Source of the DNA: Margaritifera margaritifera
Lineage: Eukaryota; Mollusca; Bivalvia; Unionida; Margaritiferidae
Assembly (NCBI GenBank): GCA_029931535.1
Contig: JAQPZY010001581.1
Coordinates: 4,014,501 to 4,078,500, forward strand
Reading direction: 5' to 3'
Length of the DNA: 64,000 nt
This document shows, piece by piece, positions 23,786 to 36,555 of this stretch (within the stretch, counting starts at the first letter, position 1; every line of letters begins with the position of its first letter). A model generated the notes under the pieces. The model had not been told where the DNA came from. It saw only the letters and a list, made by a program, of their open reading frames with translations, and searched no databases. A program made the translations under genes and the position numbers.

Positions 23786-26295
23786 ACAAGAGACCCAAGT
23801 GGGCCTGATATCACTTACCTTGGTATTTCACATATATCAGCATGTGAATGCAAATTCACACATGAACTGAAACTGTAGTAGGGAAAGAAAATCTTTGAGT
23901 ATCCTGAGACATAACTTAGTAACTGTGCACAGCCCCATCCTGAAGGCACACACATTTACTTGGCAAAATAAGGGGAGTTAATCTATTCAGCCAACATGGA
24001 TTACTGGGTCTGTCCATACCCCCTTTGAGGTCCCACTGCCCCAACTCGTAAATTGGAAACCATTAAGATTCAATTCCCACCATTTGATTAGCCTGGATCC
24101 TCATTAACATGTGGATCTCTCTCAAAATCAAACTCATCTAAGATCTTGATGATACAAGCTTACATTCCAAATCTCCTAAAATCATGGTCTCTAGATTGCT
24201 TGCAAGCTCAGTCAATCTGATACAAGATCACCTCATTTGTATGTGTGGATATTACTCTTAATCAAACTCGTCTGAGGTCCTTACGATATAAGCTTGCATA
24301 ACATCTCATCAAACAATGCTTAGAAATACGACCTTTAGAATGCTAGCAAATTCAGCAAATCAGATGCAAAATCACCATATTAATATGCATTATTGTTGCT
24401 CGTAATCAAACTCACCAGTGATCAAGATGATACAAATTTGCATACAAAATCCAATCACAAATATGGTCTCTAGAATATTCACAAGCTCTGACAATCATAC
24501 AAGATCACCTTATTAATATGTTTGGATGTCACCTCCATACACGTGACAGAAAAGTCAGCTTAGGACAAATCAGGAGATTTGCAAAATTTGGTCAGGAGTT
24601 TTGACTTCAGAAGAGGGATGATTTTCAATGAGAATGGCAAATTTTTCACTGGGGGATATGTCTTTGACTTTCTTATCCCAATGAGGACCCAAATCTTGGA
24701 TCACTATGTGAGTAGGTTTCGTCCATTTGTATGAAAACTTTTGTGCAATTTCTGAGTCAGAGAACATTATTTTTACAAGATCTGAAAAATGATCTTCTAC
24801 TATAAATGGGAGATTATGTTCAGCTATAAAGTTGGCAAACAGTGTCTTGGCATATATATCTTTATCCACATTTAATGCAGATTTCGCGAACATGGACTTC
24901 CGTGATGGCATACATGTTGTCACATTTTATATGCTTTCATGGGATGGAGCTTCCGCATGACGCATAATATCATTCTTGCCACTGCAGCAGATTTTAAAAT
25001 CAGCTTTATGGAAAGGGCAGAAAGCATTTTCATGAATTTAAACTTGATTCTGACCACTGAAATTCCCGTTTCCATCCATCATTGAATGGTGTGTTATATT
25101 TCGGCTGCTTGGATTTTGGTGTTTTAGTATTGGGAGATAATGCACGCTTAGACATCTCAACAAACTTTGATCACACAAGCCAAACTGACCCTGTTTTATG
25201 TTACATGAGCTCTTTAGCAATCCAACCACAACACATTAACATCTTTTATTATGTCCAAGTTACTTCTGATCACACATAGTAAAGACTCTAATCCATCTTG
25301 ACAACTTGAAGCACCAAAGCTGAACCTTCCACTGTGAGGGAATCAAAGTAATGTTAATTGTTTTATGCTGAGCTCTTTAGTAATCCAACCATAATCAATT
25401 AATGTCTTTAATCCTTATGGAATTACCTCTGATCACACATAGTATAATCCATGTTGACAAACTTTAAATACTGAAGCCAACCGACCCTGCCGACAGAATC
25501 AAAGGGATGTTAATTGTTTTATGCTGCTTGAAATCAGTAACTAAATTGTCTTGCCCTGCTTAAGCCAGTTCACAGTCATTGTCACATACAGTATTACTGT
25601 AAATATACTAGACTGGATACAAGGTGTGAAAAAAATGGAAATAATAAATTTTTTCAATAATAATTTTGCATGCATGGGAGATTTCAGTGAATGATCGGAG
25701 ACGCCCCTCATCTCGGGAGGAAAACAGGAGGTTTACATTCATGCACTTGTAATTGAACTCATTCAAGATCTTGATGACATAAGTTTACATACCAAATCTG
25801 ATCAAAATCAGACTAGAAATATTGGCTCTAGAGTATTCACAAGCTCGGCCAATCAGATGCAAGATTACATCATTAATATGCATGGATGTTGCTCACAATT
25901 GATCTCCTCTGAGATTTTGATAATATAAACTTGTATACCAAGTCTCATTGTATGACCTTTAGAGTGTTCATATACTCAACCAATCAGATAAAAGATCACC
26001 TCATTAATATGTGTGGGTGTTACTCATAATCAAACTCACCTGACATACCAAATCTCATCAAAATCCGATGAGAAATATGGCCTCTAGATTGTTCACAAAT
26101 TCACCCAATCAATTGCAAGATTTCCTCATTAACATGAGTAGATGTCGCTCACAATCTAAATCATCCAAGGACTTGCTGATATAAGCTTACATACCAAATA
26201 CGACTGATGATGGATGACAAACAAAATAAGATGCATGATGGACAAAAAGCTATACCACAAGCACACTTGGCCTTTGGCCAGGTGAACTAAAAACA
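23786..26295 (+). repeat. Tandem-core element F (about 150-160 bp units) with hAT cargo
   Basis: Begins acaagagacccaagtgggcc. Arrays at 24100-24540 and 25740-26210 share atcttgatgatacaagctta, cataccaaatctcatcaaa, cacaagctcagccaatcag and atcacctcattaatatg. The hAT/BED fragment lies between them. It ends with cacttggcctttggccaggt, a hairpin, then gaactaaaa. Confidence 0.8.
24560..25090 (-). pseudogene. hAT-type transposase fragment with BED-like zinc finger
   Basis: Minus strand. The first part (25040-24930) reads NAFCPFHKADFKICCSG followed by KNDIMRHAEAPSHE, which matches the C-x2-C...H-x4-H layout of BED fingers in hAT-derived proteins, except that the second Cys is His. After stops near 24925 an open frame (24923-24570) continues with KTLFANFIAEHNLPFIVEDH, FSDLVKIMFSDSEIAQKFS and KFAILIE. 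This F-x-AEHNLPF-x-x-x-DHFSDL pattern is typical of invertebrate hAT-like proteins annotated as C17orf113-like (family knowledge). Only the N-terminal third is present; the catalytic and dimerisation domains are missing. It sits between two arrays of a 150-160 bp tandem repeat, so it may be cargo of that element. Confidence 0.65.
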
Positions 26296-26344
26296 CAATA
26301 CAAGTCCATATGATACAATGATATCTCCACCAATATGGTGCACT

Positions 26345-26590
26345 ACAGTTAATTGGTTTTGTGGGTTTAACACCAACATGAGGCTATACATGACAGCCAT
26401 TATATTTTGGTGAAGGAAGAACCTGGGAAAACCCCAGGACTGACCCACAGAGAGCTACTGGCAAGCTTTTCACATACCCATGTTGTCTGAGCTGAGACTC
26501 GAACCCATGTGGACAGAGGTGAGATGTTTGTGATCTGTAAGGGTGAGTGCCTTAGACCACTCTGGGCCCTTGGTACAACTGAAGAATTGA
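26345..26590 (-). mobile_element. tRNA-related SINE of a different body type
   Basis: Minus strand: the tRNA-like head includes a B box, gggttcgagtctcagct, followed by a body with ggttttcccaggttcttcct and a tail near tgttaaacccacaaaacc. It does not share the body of the 23560 family. Confidence 0.55.
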
Positions 26591-26679
26591 GGTATTTCAA
26601 TATGCAAGGGCAAAGTTCTACGTCAAACAGGGGCCAGAACTAAGTCATGATTTAAAGAAAAAAGGTAAAAAAATCAAAA

Positions 26680-26922
26680 CAGACTGGTATAGAAGCATTA
26701 AGTTGCCATCAACATCATGAGATATGATCAAGACATCTTTTACACCAACAAGATGAGTTACTATCTTGCTACATGATTATGTGAACATGATGACATATTT
26801 ACATAATCATGTCAACACATTGCAATCGGTAACTGTTTTGTTGATATAACAGATATCGTCTTGATCATAAATGCTATAGAAATATCTCATCATGATGATG
26901 GCAGCTTGATACTTCCACAGAC
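26680..26922. repeat. Imperfect fold-back repeat, about 243 bp
   Basis: The left arm, cagactggtatagaagcatt and aagttgccatcaacatcatg, pairs with the right arm ending at 26922. The centre has perfect 12-bp arms, acatgattatgt (26771-26782) and acataatcatgt (26801-26812). Probably a MITE; no clear target duplication. Confidence 0.75.
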
Positions 26923-26999
26923 TGGAGTATTCTTGATATTAAACCTTGTACAGAACTTTTTTTTCAATCCATTCAGTTCCTAAATAATTACTGAGTCAC

Positions 27000-28070
27000 G
27001 AAATCCGTGATATGGAGAAGGATGGGTTGGCCAGACAATTGGGACACATTATTATGACTCCAAAACACACGCACACAAAAACAGAAACTATGTAGAAAAC
27101 AATTATAACAAGTTTATAGGAAGCCAATATGTTTCTGTATTCAAATAAATTACAAATCAATATTTACAGAATCATGCCAAAACCTGATATTATACCCTGT
27201 TTGGATGCATTTTGACAATGTCATGCCAAAGGCAATGACCACATTCAATGTATAAACTACAACTTCAAATTGAGAAGGTTAAAACTGATTGTGATCTACT
27301 CTTAGAAATTCAATTACCAGTACATTTAAGCTTGCCCTGTATCTACTGTAATGTATCGGATCAATACAACAATGGGACAGTCTTTCTCCAACAATGGAGG
27401 CAAATGATTCAGTCAGTTACAAGCATTTTTGGAACAATAAGTGGAAGTACATACTTGTATACATGGTATATGAATTGCCCTATATGTGAATATAAGCTGT
27501 CATATATGATCAGTCACTGGGTTGTCCTTTTCTTGATCACTGTAAGCAAATAAGAAGATCATTATCTCCCATCGGTATACCAGTATATAAGGCTGATGCA
27601 AACAGAAAGGCACTACATGATTGTGTTTGTTTGACAAACACACCTATGCACCAATCAAATGATCCAAACTCCAAACAAACTAACATTAAATGTGTGATTG
27701 TGTACGCATGTGTCTTTAAACTGCATTGTATTTTGCATCAACCCTGTTCTTGCAGATCATGCTATACTTTTCAGCTTAAAGTGATCAAGAAAACAGACAA
27801 ATTAAAAACCCTTAAAATCAAATGTACTTCCAACAAACAAGTGTTCCACAGAACCTGTACAGTGTCTCACATGTCTTATGAGCATCTGTGTGTTGATGTG
27901 TCCTCTCCCCGCACACTTTATTTGACTTGAAAAAACTTCAACACAGAACTTAAATGTTGACAATGCTGCTGCCACTGCTGTTCTTGCCAGAAAAGTGATA
28001 ATCTATATCTCACCATGTTAATGCAGGTGAAACAAAACTCGCAGACCCCTATCCCTCATCAGAAACTGAC
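27000..28070. other. No recognisable feature
   Basis: Two frames of about 100 codons on the plus strand (27248-27553 and 27631-27930) show no domain, no codon bias I can see and no flanking splice logic. Considered non-coding. Confidence 0.45.
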
Positions 28071-28075
28071 ATTTG

Positions 28076-28076
<1 letters not shown>

Positions 28077-28128
<52 letters not shown>
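28077..28128. repeat. (CT)n/(CA)n microsatellite
   Basis: About 21 CT units followed by a short CA run. Confidence 0.98.
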
Positions 28129-28679
28129 GCCTGAGAAAAATATTAAGAAAATCCCATTGAAGCTGCAAGATATATGCAATCTACATTGCTAATATACTAT
28201 GTTTCAATACTTTTTCCCGGTGTATATGAATAAATCTGCTATGAAATCCAAGATAGTCAAAACGATCAATATTAACCTGTCATAAAGTATATACTTGATA
28301 CTTGTATCACATTATAAATCTGTCTGCTTGTTAGAAATACACTTGAGTGATTTCAAGTCATATTGACTTGCCTAGAAATCCACATTTTCAAAGGTTGCCC
28401 TATCACTGTAGAGCTAAAGTGAACAATTACTTGTCAATTTCTTCAACACAATCACCAAGTCAACACAGACTGAGTGAATCACTACCAAGTAAAGTTCTGC
28501 TGTATTTAATTTAATTTAAACTTTGTTCATTTTATGTCTGTTTGTGTACAAATTCTAGAAACTTTGTACTCTCACTGGTGAAAATCAAAGATGCTTTTAG
28601 GGTGAATGAACTGCAAAGACTGAGCCCTACAGAAACCACCAATCTACGGATGGCAATTATGTAACTGTTACGTATACTG

Positions 28680-28890
28680 GCTCTGAGAGGGGTTAGACCT
28701 GGGACCATAAAGGTGTAAAGCAGGGGTGTCAAACATATGGCCCACTGGCTGGGTACGGCCCCAGCCAGACTCATTATTTATTATTATTAATTATTATTTA
28801 TATCAAATCTGGCCTGCCATGGCAAATGAGTTTGACACCCCTTGTGTAAAGCTTGTCTGTTATCACTAAGCTACCCTATCATGACCCAGC
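28680..28890 (-). mobile_element. tRNA-like SINE interrupted by a hAT MITE
   Basis: On the minus strand gggtagcttagtgataacag (A-box side, 28875-28855) and ggtcccaggtctaacc (B-box side, 28708-28690) are separated by the 123-bp MITE. Removing the MITE and one copy of its duplication joins the tRNA-like head. Confidence 0.6.
28721..28843. mobile_element. 123-bp hAT MITE
   Basis: Ends caggggtgtcaaac and gtttgacacccctt, with a perfect 8-bp target duplication, gtgtaaag (28713-28720 and 28844-28851). Internal ggcc-rich stretches (tatggcccactggc, tctggcctgccatgg) and the CAGGGGTGTCAAAC end are typical of a widespread animal hAT family. Confidence 0.88.
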
Positions 28891-29764
28891 GTTCATACAA
28901 CTTTCTCAACTTGAATATGTACTAAACTTAAAACCTTGCCCTTCTGTGAATTTCCTACAAAGACAAAAATTAGGACAGCTGCACAATGCTAAGTCCAAAA
29001 TAACCAACTTGTTTAAAAAATGTAGGTTTAATTAAATTATCCAACTGAAGTTTACAAATAATCAGCATGAAAAATCTGAGCAGAATTCACTCAAAGTTAA
29101 GTTTTGTGAAAGCAGGATCAGGTTCCTTACTAGTAATTGCCCTGTAATTCCATGGTAAATCCAAGTCCACAATTTTGTTATGCTTAATCAATCAATACTA
29201 CAAGACTCCTATATTTCTATATGCTGTAACAGACCATGATGAAATGCAGAAATGACAGTAGCTAGAATCAGCTGTTTTTGTGTGGGAAATGACCTTTAAT
29301 ATCTGCAATAAATTCACGTGTACACTGTGATTATACTTCCGTATGAACATTGAGCGCAACAACATCCACAATCCAGAAATGATGAAGTGATGCTTAGGTA
29401 GACCTGAATTTAAGTTGGGTTTGTTCCCCCACTCCTTTCTTTTTTCACTCACATACTTTAACCAGCTGTATGACACTGAGAGGAGAGGATTACTCAGTTG
29501 TAACTTAGCACAATTGATTGTAGACAATATACTGACACAGAATGGCCAAGTTTATGCTCTAGTAATTCATGACATAATCAGATCTTTCACAATGTAGACA
29601 CTGTCATGTTAGCACAAAATAATACACCAGTATACTTTTTCCGGACATAGTTTAATAGAAGTTATTCCATACCACATGTTTCACCTAGTGTACTTGAGTA
29701 TAAATACCCTCACCCCTCCCAACCATGTCTAGCCATTAATGTCATTTGCAGCCTGAAAAGCTTC

Positions 29765-30605
29765 TCTAAAATATGAAACAAGAGGCTAAATGAAAAAAGT
29801 AATACATATATGCATGTAGTAATAGTGAAGATGGCTGATGTGATGATCAAATTGGAAGTCAAATTGGCACCATTTGCTTTCAGGACCAACTAGACATCAT
29901 AAGAAGTCTTTTACTGAAAACTTGTAGCAGATATGACCATCCATTCAGGTGGAGTAGTGATAACAAGAATTTCAAGATGGCCACTGTGGTCGCCATATTG
30001 GATGTCCAGGTGGCTTCTGGTGAAAACCCCATGTTGATATGACTTTTCATTCAGGAATTGCAATAACAAGATTTTCAAGAAGGCTTCCATTGTGACCATA
30101 CTGGACATCAGAACAGCACCATTTTCATTTAGTACCAACTAGATATCATAAGAAGTCTTCTGGTGAAAACCCGACGTCGATATGATTTCTGTTCAGAAGT
30201 AGCGATAAGATTTTAAAGATGACTGCCATGGTGGCCGTATTGGAAATCACATTGCCACCATTTTCATTTAGGATCAACTAGACATCATAATAAGTATTTT
30301 AGCGAAAACCCCATGCTGATATGACCATCTGTTCAGGAGGAGTAGCAATAACATGATGGCTGCTGTGGTGGCCACATTGGGCATCTGAGCAGCACCATTC
30401 TCATTTAGGACAAACTGGACCTTGGGATGAATGTGTGTGTAAAGTTTCATTACAATCCTCCAAGTAGTTTAGGAGGAGTAGCGATAATAAACTGCTAATG
30501 GACGGACAGATGTCGGACATCAGATGTTGGCTGATGGACGACAGATGACGGACAACAGACTATCTCATAAGCCCTTCTGGTCTATGATCAGTAGAGCTAA
30601 AAATT
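29765..30605 (+). repeat. Tandem-core element A, copy 3
   Basis: Five to six units of the element A repeat, ending with caatcctccaagtagtttag, a gacgga/cagatg stretch and the 3' hairpin ttctggtctatgatcagtag, then agctaaaa. Confidence 0.9.
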
Positions 30606-30714
30606 TACCTTGCATGTTGGGGCCCTTTTTTTAATTTTTAATAATTTGATATGCCTTTTTTAATACCTAAACTTATTTGCTACTATACACATGTAGCCAG
30701 GGGGATTGTGCTGA

Positions 30715-30720
<6 letters not shown>

Positions 30721-30791
<71 letters not shown>
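30721..30791. repeat. (TA)n microsatellite
   Basis: A pure TA run. The overlapping minus-strand frame is an artefact. Confidence 0.98.
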
Positions 30792-30793
<2 letters not shown>

Positions 30794-30799
30794 GACACA

Positions 30800-31880
30800 A
30801 AAATTGATAACAGCCCAAATTTAAAACAGTTTCCCAACATTTCGGGCTAAACAAACATCCACAAAACAAACCCTAAACACAAAAGCCAAGACGAATTATT
30901 GACTCCATGTTTAAATGACAGGAAAATAAACAAAGGATAAAGAATAAATGAAAGAAAGAAGACAAAATTAAAAACACGGTCTGAAATAGGTAAACTACAT
31001 ATCTATGTTATGCTGCCATCAGCCCAACAAAGTTGTGTAAAAAAAATTAAAAGAAGTGTTTATCGTACGCATTATGCAGAGGAGGACCAAAGTGTTTTTG
31101 ATAAAGTTCACTGATATATATACATACATACATACATACAAGTTCTGCATGCACTTTGCACCATGATTATTGGGGTTTAAATCATCTCATGCAGGAATAA
31201 ACCTCATAGAGCATAAATATGTACCTGTATAATGTATATACATTTTGAGCTTGTAGGACACGTGATTAACTGATTTACTTCTGCACAAATAATGACCCAT
31301 ATGCCTTATCATCCATTGGCAGACTACTTACAGCATATCTAATATATCATATGCAAATTCCAAAAAATTTAACACATTATATGTGACATGAATAATAAAT
31401 ATCCATCTCAAACTTCAAAGAGAAGCTTCATTTCCTCAGCATAATACAGCCTATGTGTCATAAATTTACCAGAACAGAAAGCAGCTGCTTAAGTATGATC
31501 ATTTACCTGTGAGTGTATATACTGTAAAACTGTTTAACTTGATGTACATAAATCAGCGGTATACTTTGTCAATATGATTGAACAGACATGATAAAACATG
31601 TTGAATCAATGAAAGTTCATTGATTGTGATCAGAACTACGGTATCTACAACAAACACATGGTCAGTTGTATGGGGTAGGCAGGGTATGTATGACCATAGG
31701 TGGCTAGACATAACTTCAATGCCAGTCATTCTGCTATTTATCCGGGAATCTTCTGAAATCTAACCTCTATCTTCATGTCTGTCCCTACTTCCCCAACTCA
31801 ACCTCCATTAACCACAACCATGATTGTTACATCACATCTGCATACAGTACTTGAAGTCTACAATCAGGAATATCTTACAA
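30800..31880. other. No gene; short (CATA)n at 31120-31140
   Basis: AT-rich. A phrase ttcccaacatttcgggct at 30830-30848 recalls ends of some retroelements but has no other support. Confidence 0.4.
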
Positions 31881-31881
31881 C

Positions 31882-32113
31882 TACCATATATATTCGCGTA
31901 TAGGCCCATACCAACTGCAAACTGCATAGATCCAGATCTGCCATCGCATAATGCGCCGGCAGATCTGGGTCTATGCAGTTTGTAAGGACTAATCAGTAGA
32001 ACAAACAACATACTGTAGACCCGATCTGCGGGCGCATTATGCGCTGGCAGATCATGGTCTACCGGGTATGTTGTTTGCATTTGGACTTCGATTATACACA
32101 AGTATATACGGTA
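31882..32113 (+). mobile_element. Double-hairpin MITE, long form (copy 3)
   Basis: Starts taccatatatattcgcgta and ends tatatacggta. Hairpin 1: actgcatagatccagatctg...cagatctgggtctatgcagt. Hairpin 2: atgcgctggcagatc side paired with gatctgcgggcgcat. Confidence 0.9.
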
Positions 32114-32344
32114 ACCATAATGAATAATTGTTACCAATAAAATTATTTTTATTCAAATTATTTCAATTCTACATGACTATATAACTGTTGTTTTTTTTTT
32201 AAGATGCATAAGAACTTCAACTACAGTGTAAATATATGAGATGATCCTTGTATCAATGTAAGAAAGATAGATATTTCTCTAAATGGCACTAAATATCAAT
32301 GAGAAAAAAAAGGAAGAAAAAAAAAATAAAAAAATTCAAACTCT

Positions 32345-32526
32345 GGAGCCACATTAGCTCAGTTGGTGGAGTACTGGACTTGTAATCCAAGCATCTTGGG
32401 TTCAATACCCATCCAGGCTATCCCTGGGCAGCAGCCTTGATGTGTTCTTAGGAAAAGCACTTAGCTCCCATTTCCTCAGCATAATACAGCCAATAATGTG
32501 TTAACAGTGCTGTTCAAACCAACCTT
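32345..32526 (+). mobile_element. tRNA-derived SINE, plus strand
   Basis: The tRNA-like head begins ggagccacattagctcagtt (A box). It has cttgtaa where a tRNA-Thr anticodon loop would be and a good B box, gggttcaatacccatcc. The body includes ttaggaaaagcacttagctc and ccatttcctcagcata, ending in ttcaaaccaacc. The 3' side of the acceptor stem does not pair, so this is not a functional tRNA gene. Confidence 0.85.
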
Positions 32527-32861
32527 TCAAAGGCATATTTTAGTGTTAAATTGATCACGATGGTAATAAAAACCGCGCTGCGTTATGAATATAGGTCATT
32601 ATTATTCAACTAATTCCTTCATGTATGCACATTCTCTATTTGGTGTCAATACTTAACTATCACTTTTAACAGGATATTTATCATGTTCCAAGTATGAGCA
32701 TGAATAACATTAATATAAGAAAAAATCTTTTTTACATCATGACCAACTGCTGCTAATCAACCCATCATAGGGACTAAATACTCTACAAATGTATTAATAC
32801 TCATGTACAATGTTGGACATTTACTAATAACATGATCTACCAGTGTATGGTTGATTGTTTG

Positions 32862-33042
32862 AGTAAGTTTTTACTGGCTTATCAACACATGGAAGGTTAT
32901 ACTGTGCAGAGGTAATGAGAGTAAAGTGTCTTGTCCAGGGACACCATGGTGGCTGACCTGGCCTGGTTTTGGCAGAATTTGAACCTGCATCCTTCTGGTC
33001 ATGATTACATCATTACTATCTATTAAGCCACCATGACTCCGT
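32862..33042 (-). mobile_element. tRNA-derived SINE, minus strand
   Basis: Shares gagtcatggtggcttaatag (head, minus strand), the B-box phrase gcaggttcaaattctgcc, and a body with gacaagacactttactctca. Diverged from the 23560 copy. Confidence 0.7.
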
Positions 33043-33182
33043 AAGTTTGACATTTGTCTCTATAACTAGTAATCTTCCAACATGATCACAGTCTAGCTTA
33101 AAGTTGCTCTTCAATCTGGTTTGCACTATCCCTGATTGGATCTTTGTACTAAAAACTGAGTAGACGAGTACAACAAGAAACT

Positions 33183-33395
33183 TACTGTACTTACTCGCGT
33201 ATAAGCCAACACCAACTGCACAGACCCAAATCTGCCGTTGCATAAGGCGCCAGCAGATCTGGGTCTATGCAGTTTGTAAGGACTAATCAGTAGAACAAAC
33301 AACATAGACCCTGATCTGCCAGTGCATTATGCGACGGCAGATTAGGGTCTAATGTGTATGCATTTGGACCCATTTATAAGTGAGTATGTACAGTA
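33183..33395 (+). mobile_element. Double-hairpin MITE, long form (copy 4)
   Basis: Starts tactgtacttactcgcgta and ends gagtatgtacagta. Both internal hairpins present, with loops gcataaggc and gcattatgc. Confidence 0.88.
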
Positions 33396-33449
33396 TTTAC
33401 AAAGGACCACTCCCAGTTATATCAAGACCTTGGGTCTGAAGTTGTGCAA

Positions 33450-33605
33450 ACAGTGGGATAGGTATACTTAAAATCAATGAGATAAGTGAACACTGTAGTT
33501 CATTCATAAAATCAATGAGATAAGTGAACACTGTAGTTCATTCATACCCTGTAGTATGAATAAGTATCAATGAGATAAGTGAACACTGTAGTTCATTCAT
33601 ACCCT
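33450..33605. repeat. Short direct repeat, three copies
   Basis: The phrase atcaatgagataagtgaaca, then ctgtagttcattcata, occurs three times (starting about 33473, 33511 and 33567). Confidence 0.95.
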
Positions 33606-34157
33606 AGCTTGAAAATCAGAATCTTAAACTGGAAATATCAAATGCAGTCCTTGGCAATAGGCAAACTATATTAATGGTAGTTTTGATCGTTTTGTGATAA
33701 ATTGTTCATTCACCCAACTATCATTTCTAAAGGATATATTTATGAATATTCAAAGATCTAATTTTTTTTAAAGCTCTCTCATTTTTGTGCCAGGAGTAGA
33801 CATTGTTGACATAAACATAGAATAACAAATAAGCATTGTGCCATAAATAGTACAACCCAGAAATATGAAAATTCATTGATGATACAAAATATGGAAGCTG
33901 ATCTACACAAGGGCTTTAAAATAAAATAGAACAGCTATAACTGACAAACGAATAGATTTTTCTGTGAGGCATCTTAAGAAGTTCATAATGCTCTAAATAT
34001 CCAAGAAGAAAAAATGTTATACATGTATTAATAATCAAAAATCATTTGGAGTAGTGTCTTAACGTGTGTTGGTTAGGCAAGCAAGAGGAAAATTGTGAGG
34101 AATGTATTAATCTATAGTATTTCTCCCATTATTATTATGACATGGAGGACAGTTGCA

Positions 34158-34378
34158 TACTGTTTTTACTTGCTTATAAGTCGAGTCCTATTACAAACTG
34201 CACAGACCCCGATCTGCCCGTGCCTAATAAAACGACAGACCTGGGTCAATGCAATTTGTTAGGAGTAAACAGTTGAACCAACAACACAGACCCTAATCTT
34301 CCAGTGCATTATGTGACAGCAAATCAGGGTATATGTTGTTTGCAGTTGGATTCGACCTATATACAAGTATACATGGTA
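34158..34378 (+). mobile_element. Double-hairpin MITE, long form, diverged (copy 5)
   Basis: Starts tactgtttttacttgctta and ends tatacatggta. The hairpins are eroded (loops gcctaataaa and gcattatgt). Confidence 0.8.
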
Positions 34379-34472
34379 AATTAATTAAAAAATTTGTAGT
34401 GGGCTTATCATAGGACATTGCTTTTTATTAGGATAAAAAATGTGCTAAATTTTGCTAAAGTGCAGGCTGGAC

Positions 34473-34693
34473 TACCGTATATACTCGCCTATAACCTGAT
34501 ACCAACTGCAAACTGCATAGACCCAGATCTGCCATTGCATAATGCACCGGCAGATCTGGGTCTATGCAGTTTGTAGGGACCAATCAATAGAACAAACAAC
34601 ATAGACCCTGATCTGCCGGTGCATTATGCGACAGCAGATCAGGGTCTATGTTGTTTGCATTTGGACTGGACCTATATGCGAGTATATACAGTA
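34473..34693 (+). mobile_element. Double-hairpin MITE, long form (copy 6)
   Basis: Starts taccgtatatactcgccta and ends gagtatatacagta. Good hairpins: actgcatagacccagatctg with its inverse, and caacatagaccctgatctgc with its inverse. Confidence 0.92.
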
Positions 34694-34699
34694 ATCATT

Positions 34700-36545
34700 G
34701 GATACATACAGTATAGACAGTGCAAAGCCATTAATCTGGCAACTTACATTTTTTCACACACCCTTTTTGTTCAGTTAACACAGAAAAAAGAAGAAAAAAA
34801 AACATGAACAAATTGTTTCTAGGAATCATGAAGGAAATATATTCCCTATAATTATCATTAATACTCTAATTCATTTGAATTAATGTTGTCCAGATTAATA
34901 AAGTAAACCAAGTGAATAAAAAGACTATCTTCAGTAACAATCTTAATGAATGGAGTGTTAGAAATGTTTCAATCTAAGTTAACAAGAACAGATTTGTTTA
35001 TATCAGATTTTATTATAATTTGCATCTGTTTATATAAACAGATTTCATTCACAACCCTAGAGCCTATAAGAAAATCAATAAGCTCAGCCAAGAATGATTT
35101 TCTTCAACACCCACTTTATACTGTTAAGGATTATTTTTAAGCTATTTGTAAATGAACTGTTCATAAGAAAATGGATCTCTTAGAAATATAACACTGTCAA
35201 ATGTGATCAAAATTTCAATCAGTCTATACAGTAGCATGGTGTATTACATTTATACAACATTTTGCTGTGATCTGAAAAATGTTATCTACTTTCCATGACA
35301 ACTGATCATGCCTACAGACCTACCTCAATGTCTGGTAGCCTATAATCCAAATAGAAGAAGTACTTTAGTGATCAATTAATGTGTAAAAGTGGTAAGTAGT
35401 GGCCTCAAGTCACACAGAAACCCGGTATGGTTACTACTAACAATCCAGTCATGCGGTGTGATGACATTCACTGACAGTCAACAAATATTCAGGTCACATG
35501 ACAAAACACAAGGGAGGCAACTCTCATGGCCACAATTGTAATACAACAGGCCCTCACTCATTATTAGCTGTCATATTTACAAGATCAATGAATTAATGGG
35601 CAACAGAAATTACATCAAATAAAAGCAAATTGTTTCAAATATAAAGCAGCTTTGTGCAGAGTATTAAAGAATGGTCTTTTTCCTAGTATATACAGTCATT
35701 ATAAATTGACAATTATTATTGTCAACACTGAGCACAAACAACTTATAATGGAGTACAATTAATGTGTGTCTCCGTGCCCATTATCATAATATCAGCCTTA
35801 TAACATTACTACATTACATAAATTATTCACATATATAACAGCTAGTGATCTTGATTCTTAAAGATCACACAGGCTAAAAATGACTTAGAACTCAATAAGG
35901 ACTGAGAATTTTCTATGATGAAAATAGTAACCTACAGTACACAAACCGATGTCAAAGCTTGCAGAGACTAAATTATCACTTTTAATTATCATTTACAGAA
36001 CAGCAATTATGTCCATGCATAGACTTAATTAATTTTGTGATCCCTGCCATAGTGTAATAGCAATTAGGACAAGCTCCATGCAGACATTAGTAAATATTGT
36101 ACATTAATATGCAATTTATTACAGAGAGTTATATCCACAAATATATCCACTTTTACTAGAAAATAGTGAAAATAATGTAAAGAATGTTAACATCTTCATG
36201 ATTGATATGTTGTCTTGTGGGACTACATATTTATGTTTGTTTAGAAAGGTTTAGTTTCCTAATGTTTTTTTTAATTTTTACCTTTACATTTTAAGAACTT
36301 AACTTTGAATTAGATCTTTACAGCCAGGATTGAGCTGATGTGTTGTGAAATCCTATACATTCATACTTTTCTCTTTCATACTAAAATTGTATTTTCTACT
36401 TTTCCCTTCTAATGTTTAATCCATACTATCATTTTATTTTTTTCTTCTCTTGTAACATTCTTTGTTTCTTTTTTATATTTGTTCTCTTTTCTCTATTTAT
36501 TTTTCCAGTCTTTCCATTTTTTCTTTTGTCTCCAATCCCTCAAAT
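34700..36545. other. No recognisable feature
   Basis: AT-rich sequence with a T-rich stretch at 36240-36540; no exon, transposon end or tandem repeat that I can support. Confidence 0.45.
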
Positions 36546-36555
36546 GTACAGTTAT

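Noticed and set aside
30825..30900. Phrase ttcccaacatttcgggct resembling ends of some retroelements
   Set aside because: No coding region, repeat partner or second end in the window.
32345..32420. Possible functional tRNA-Thr gene
   Set aside because: Good A and B boxes, but the acceptor stem does not close and a SINE body follows; treated as a SINE head.
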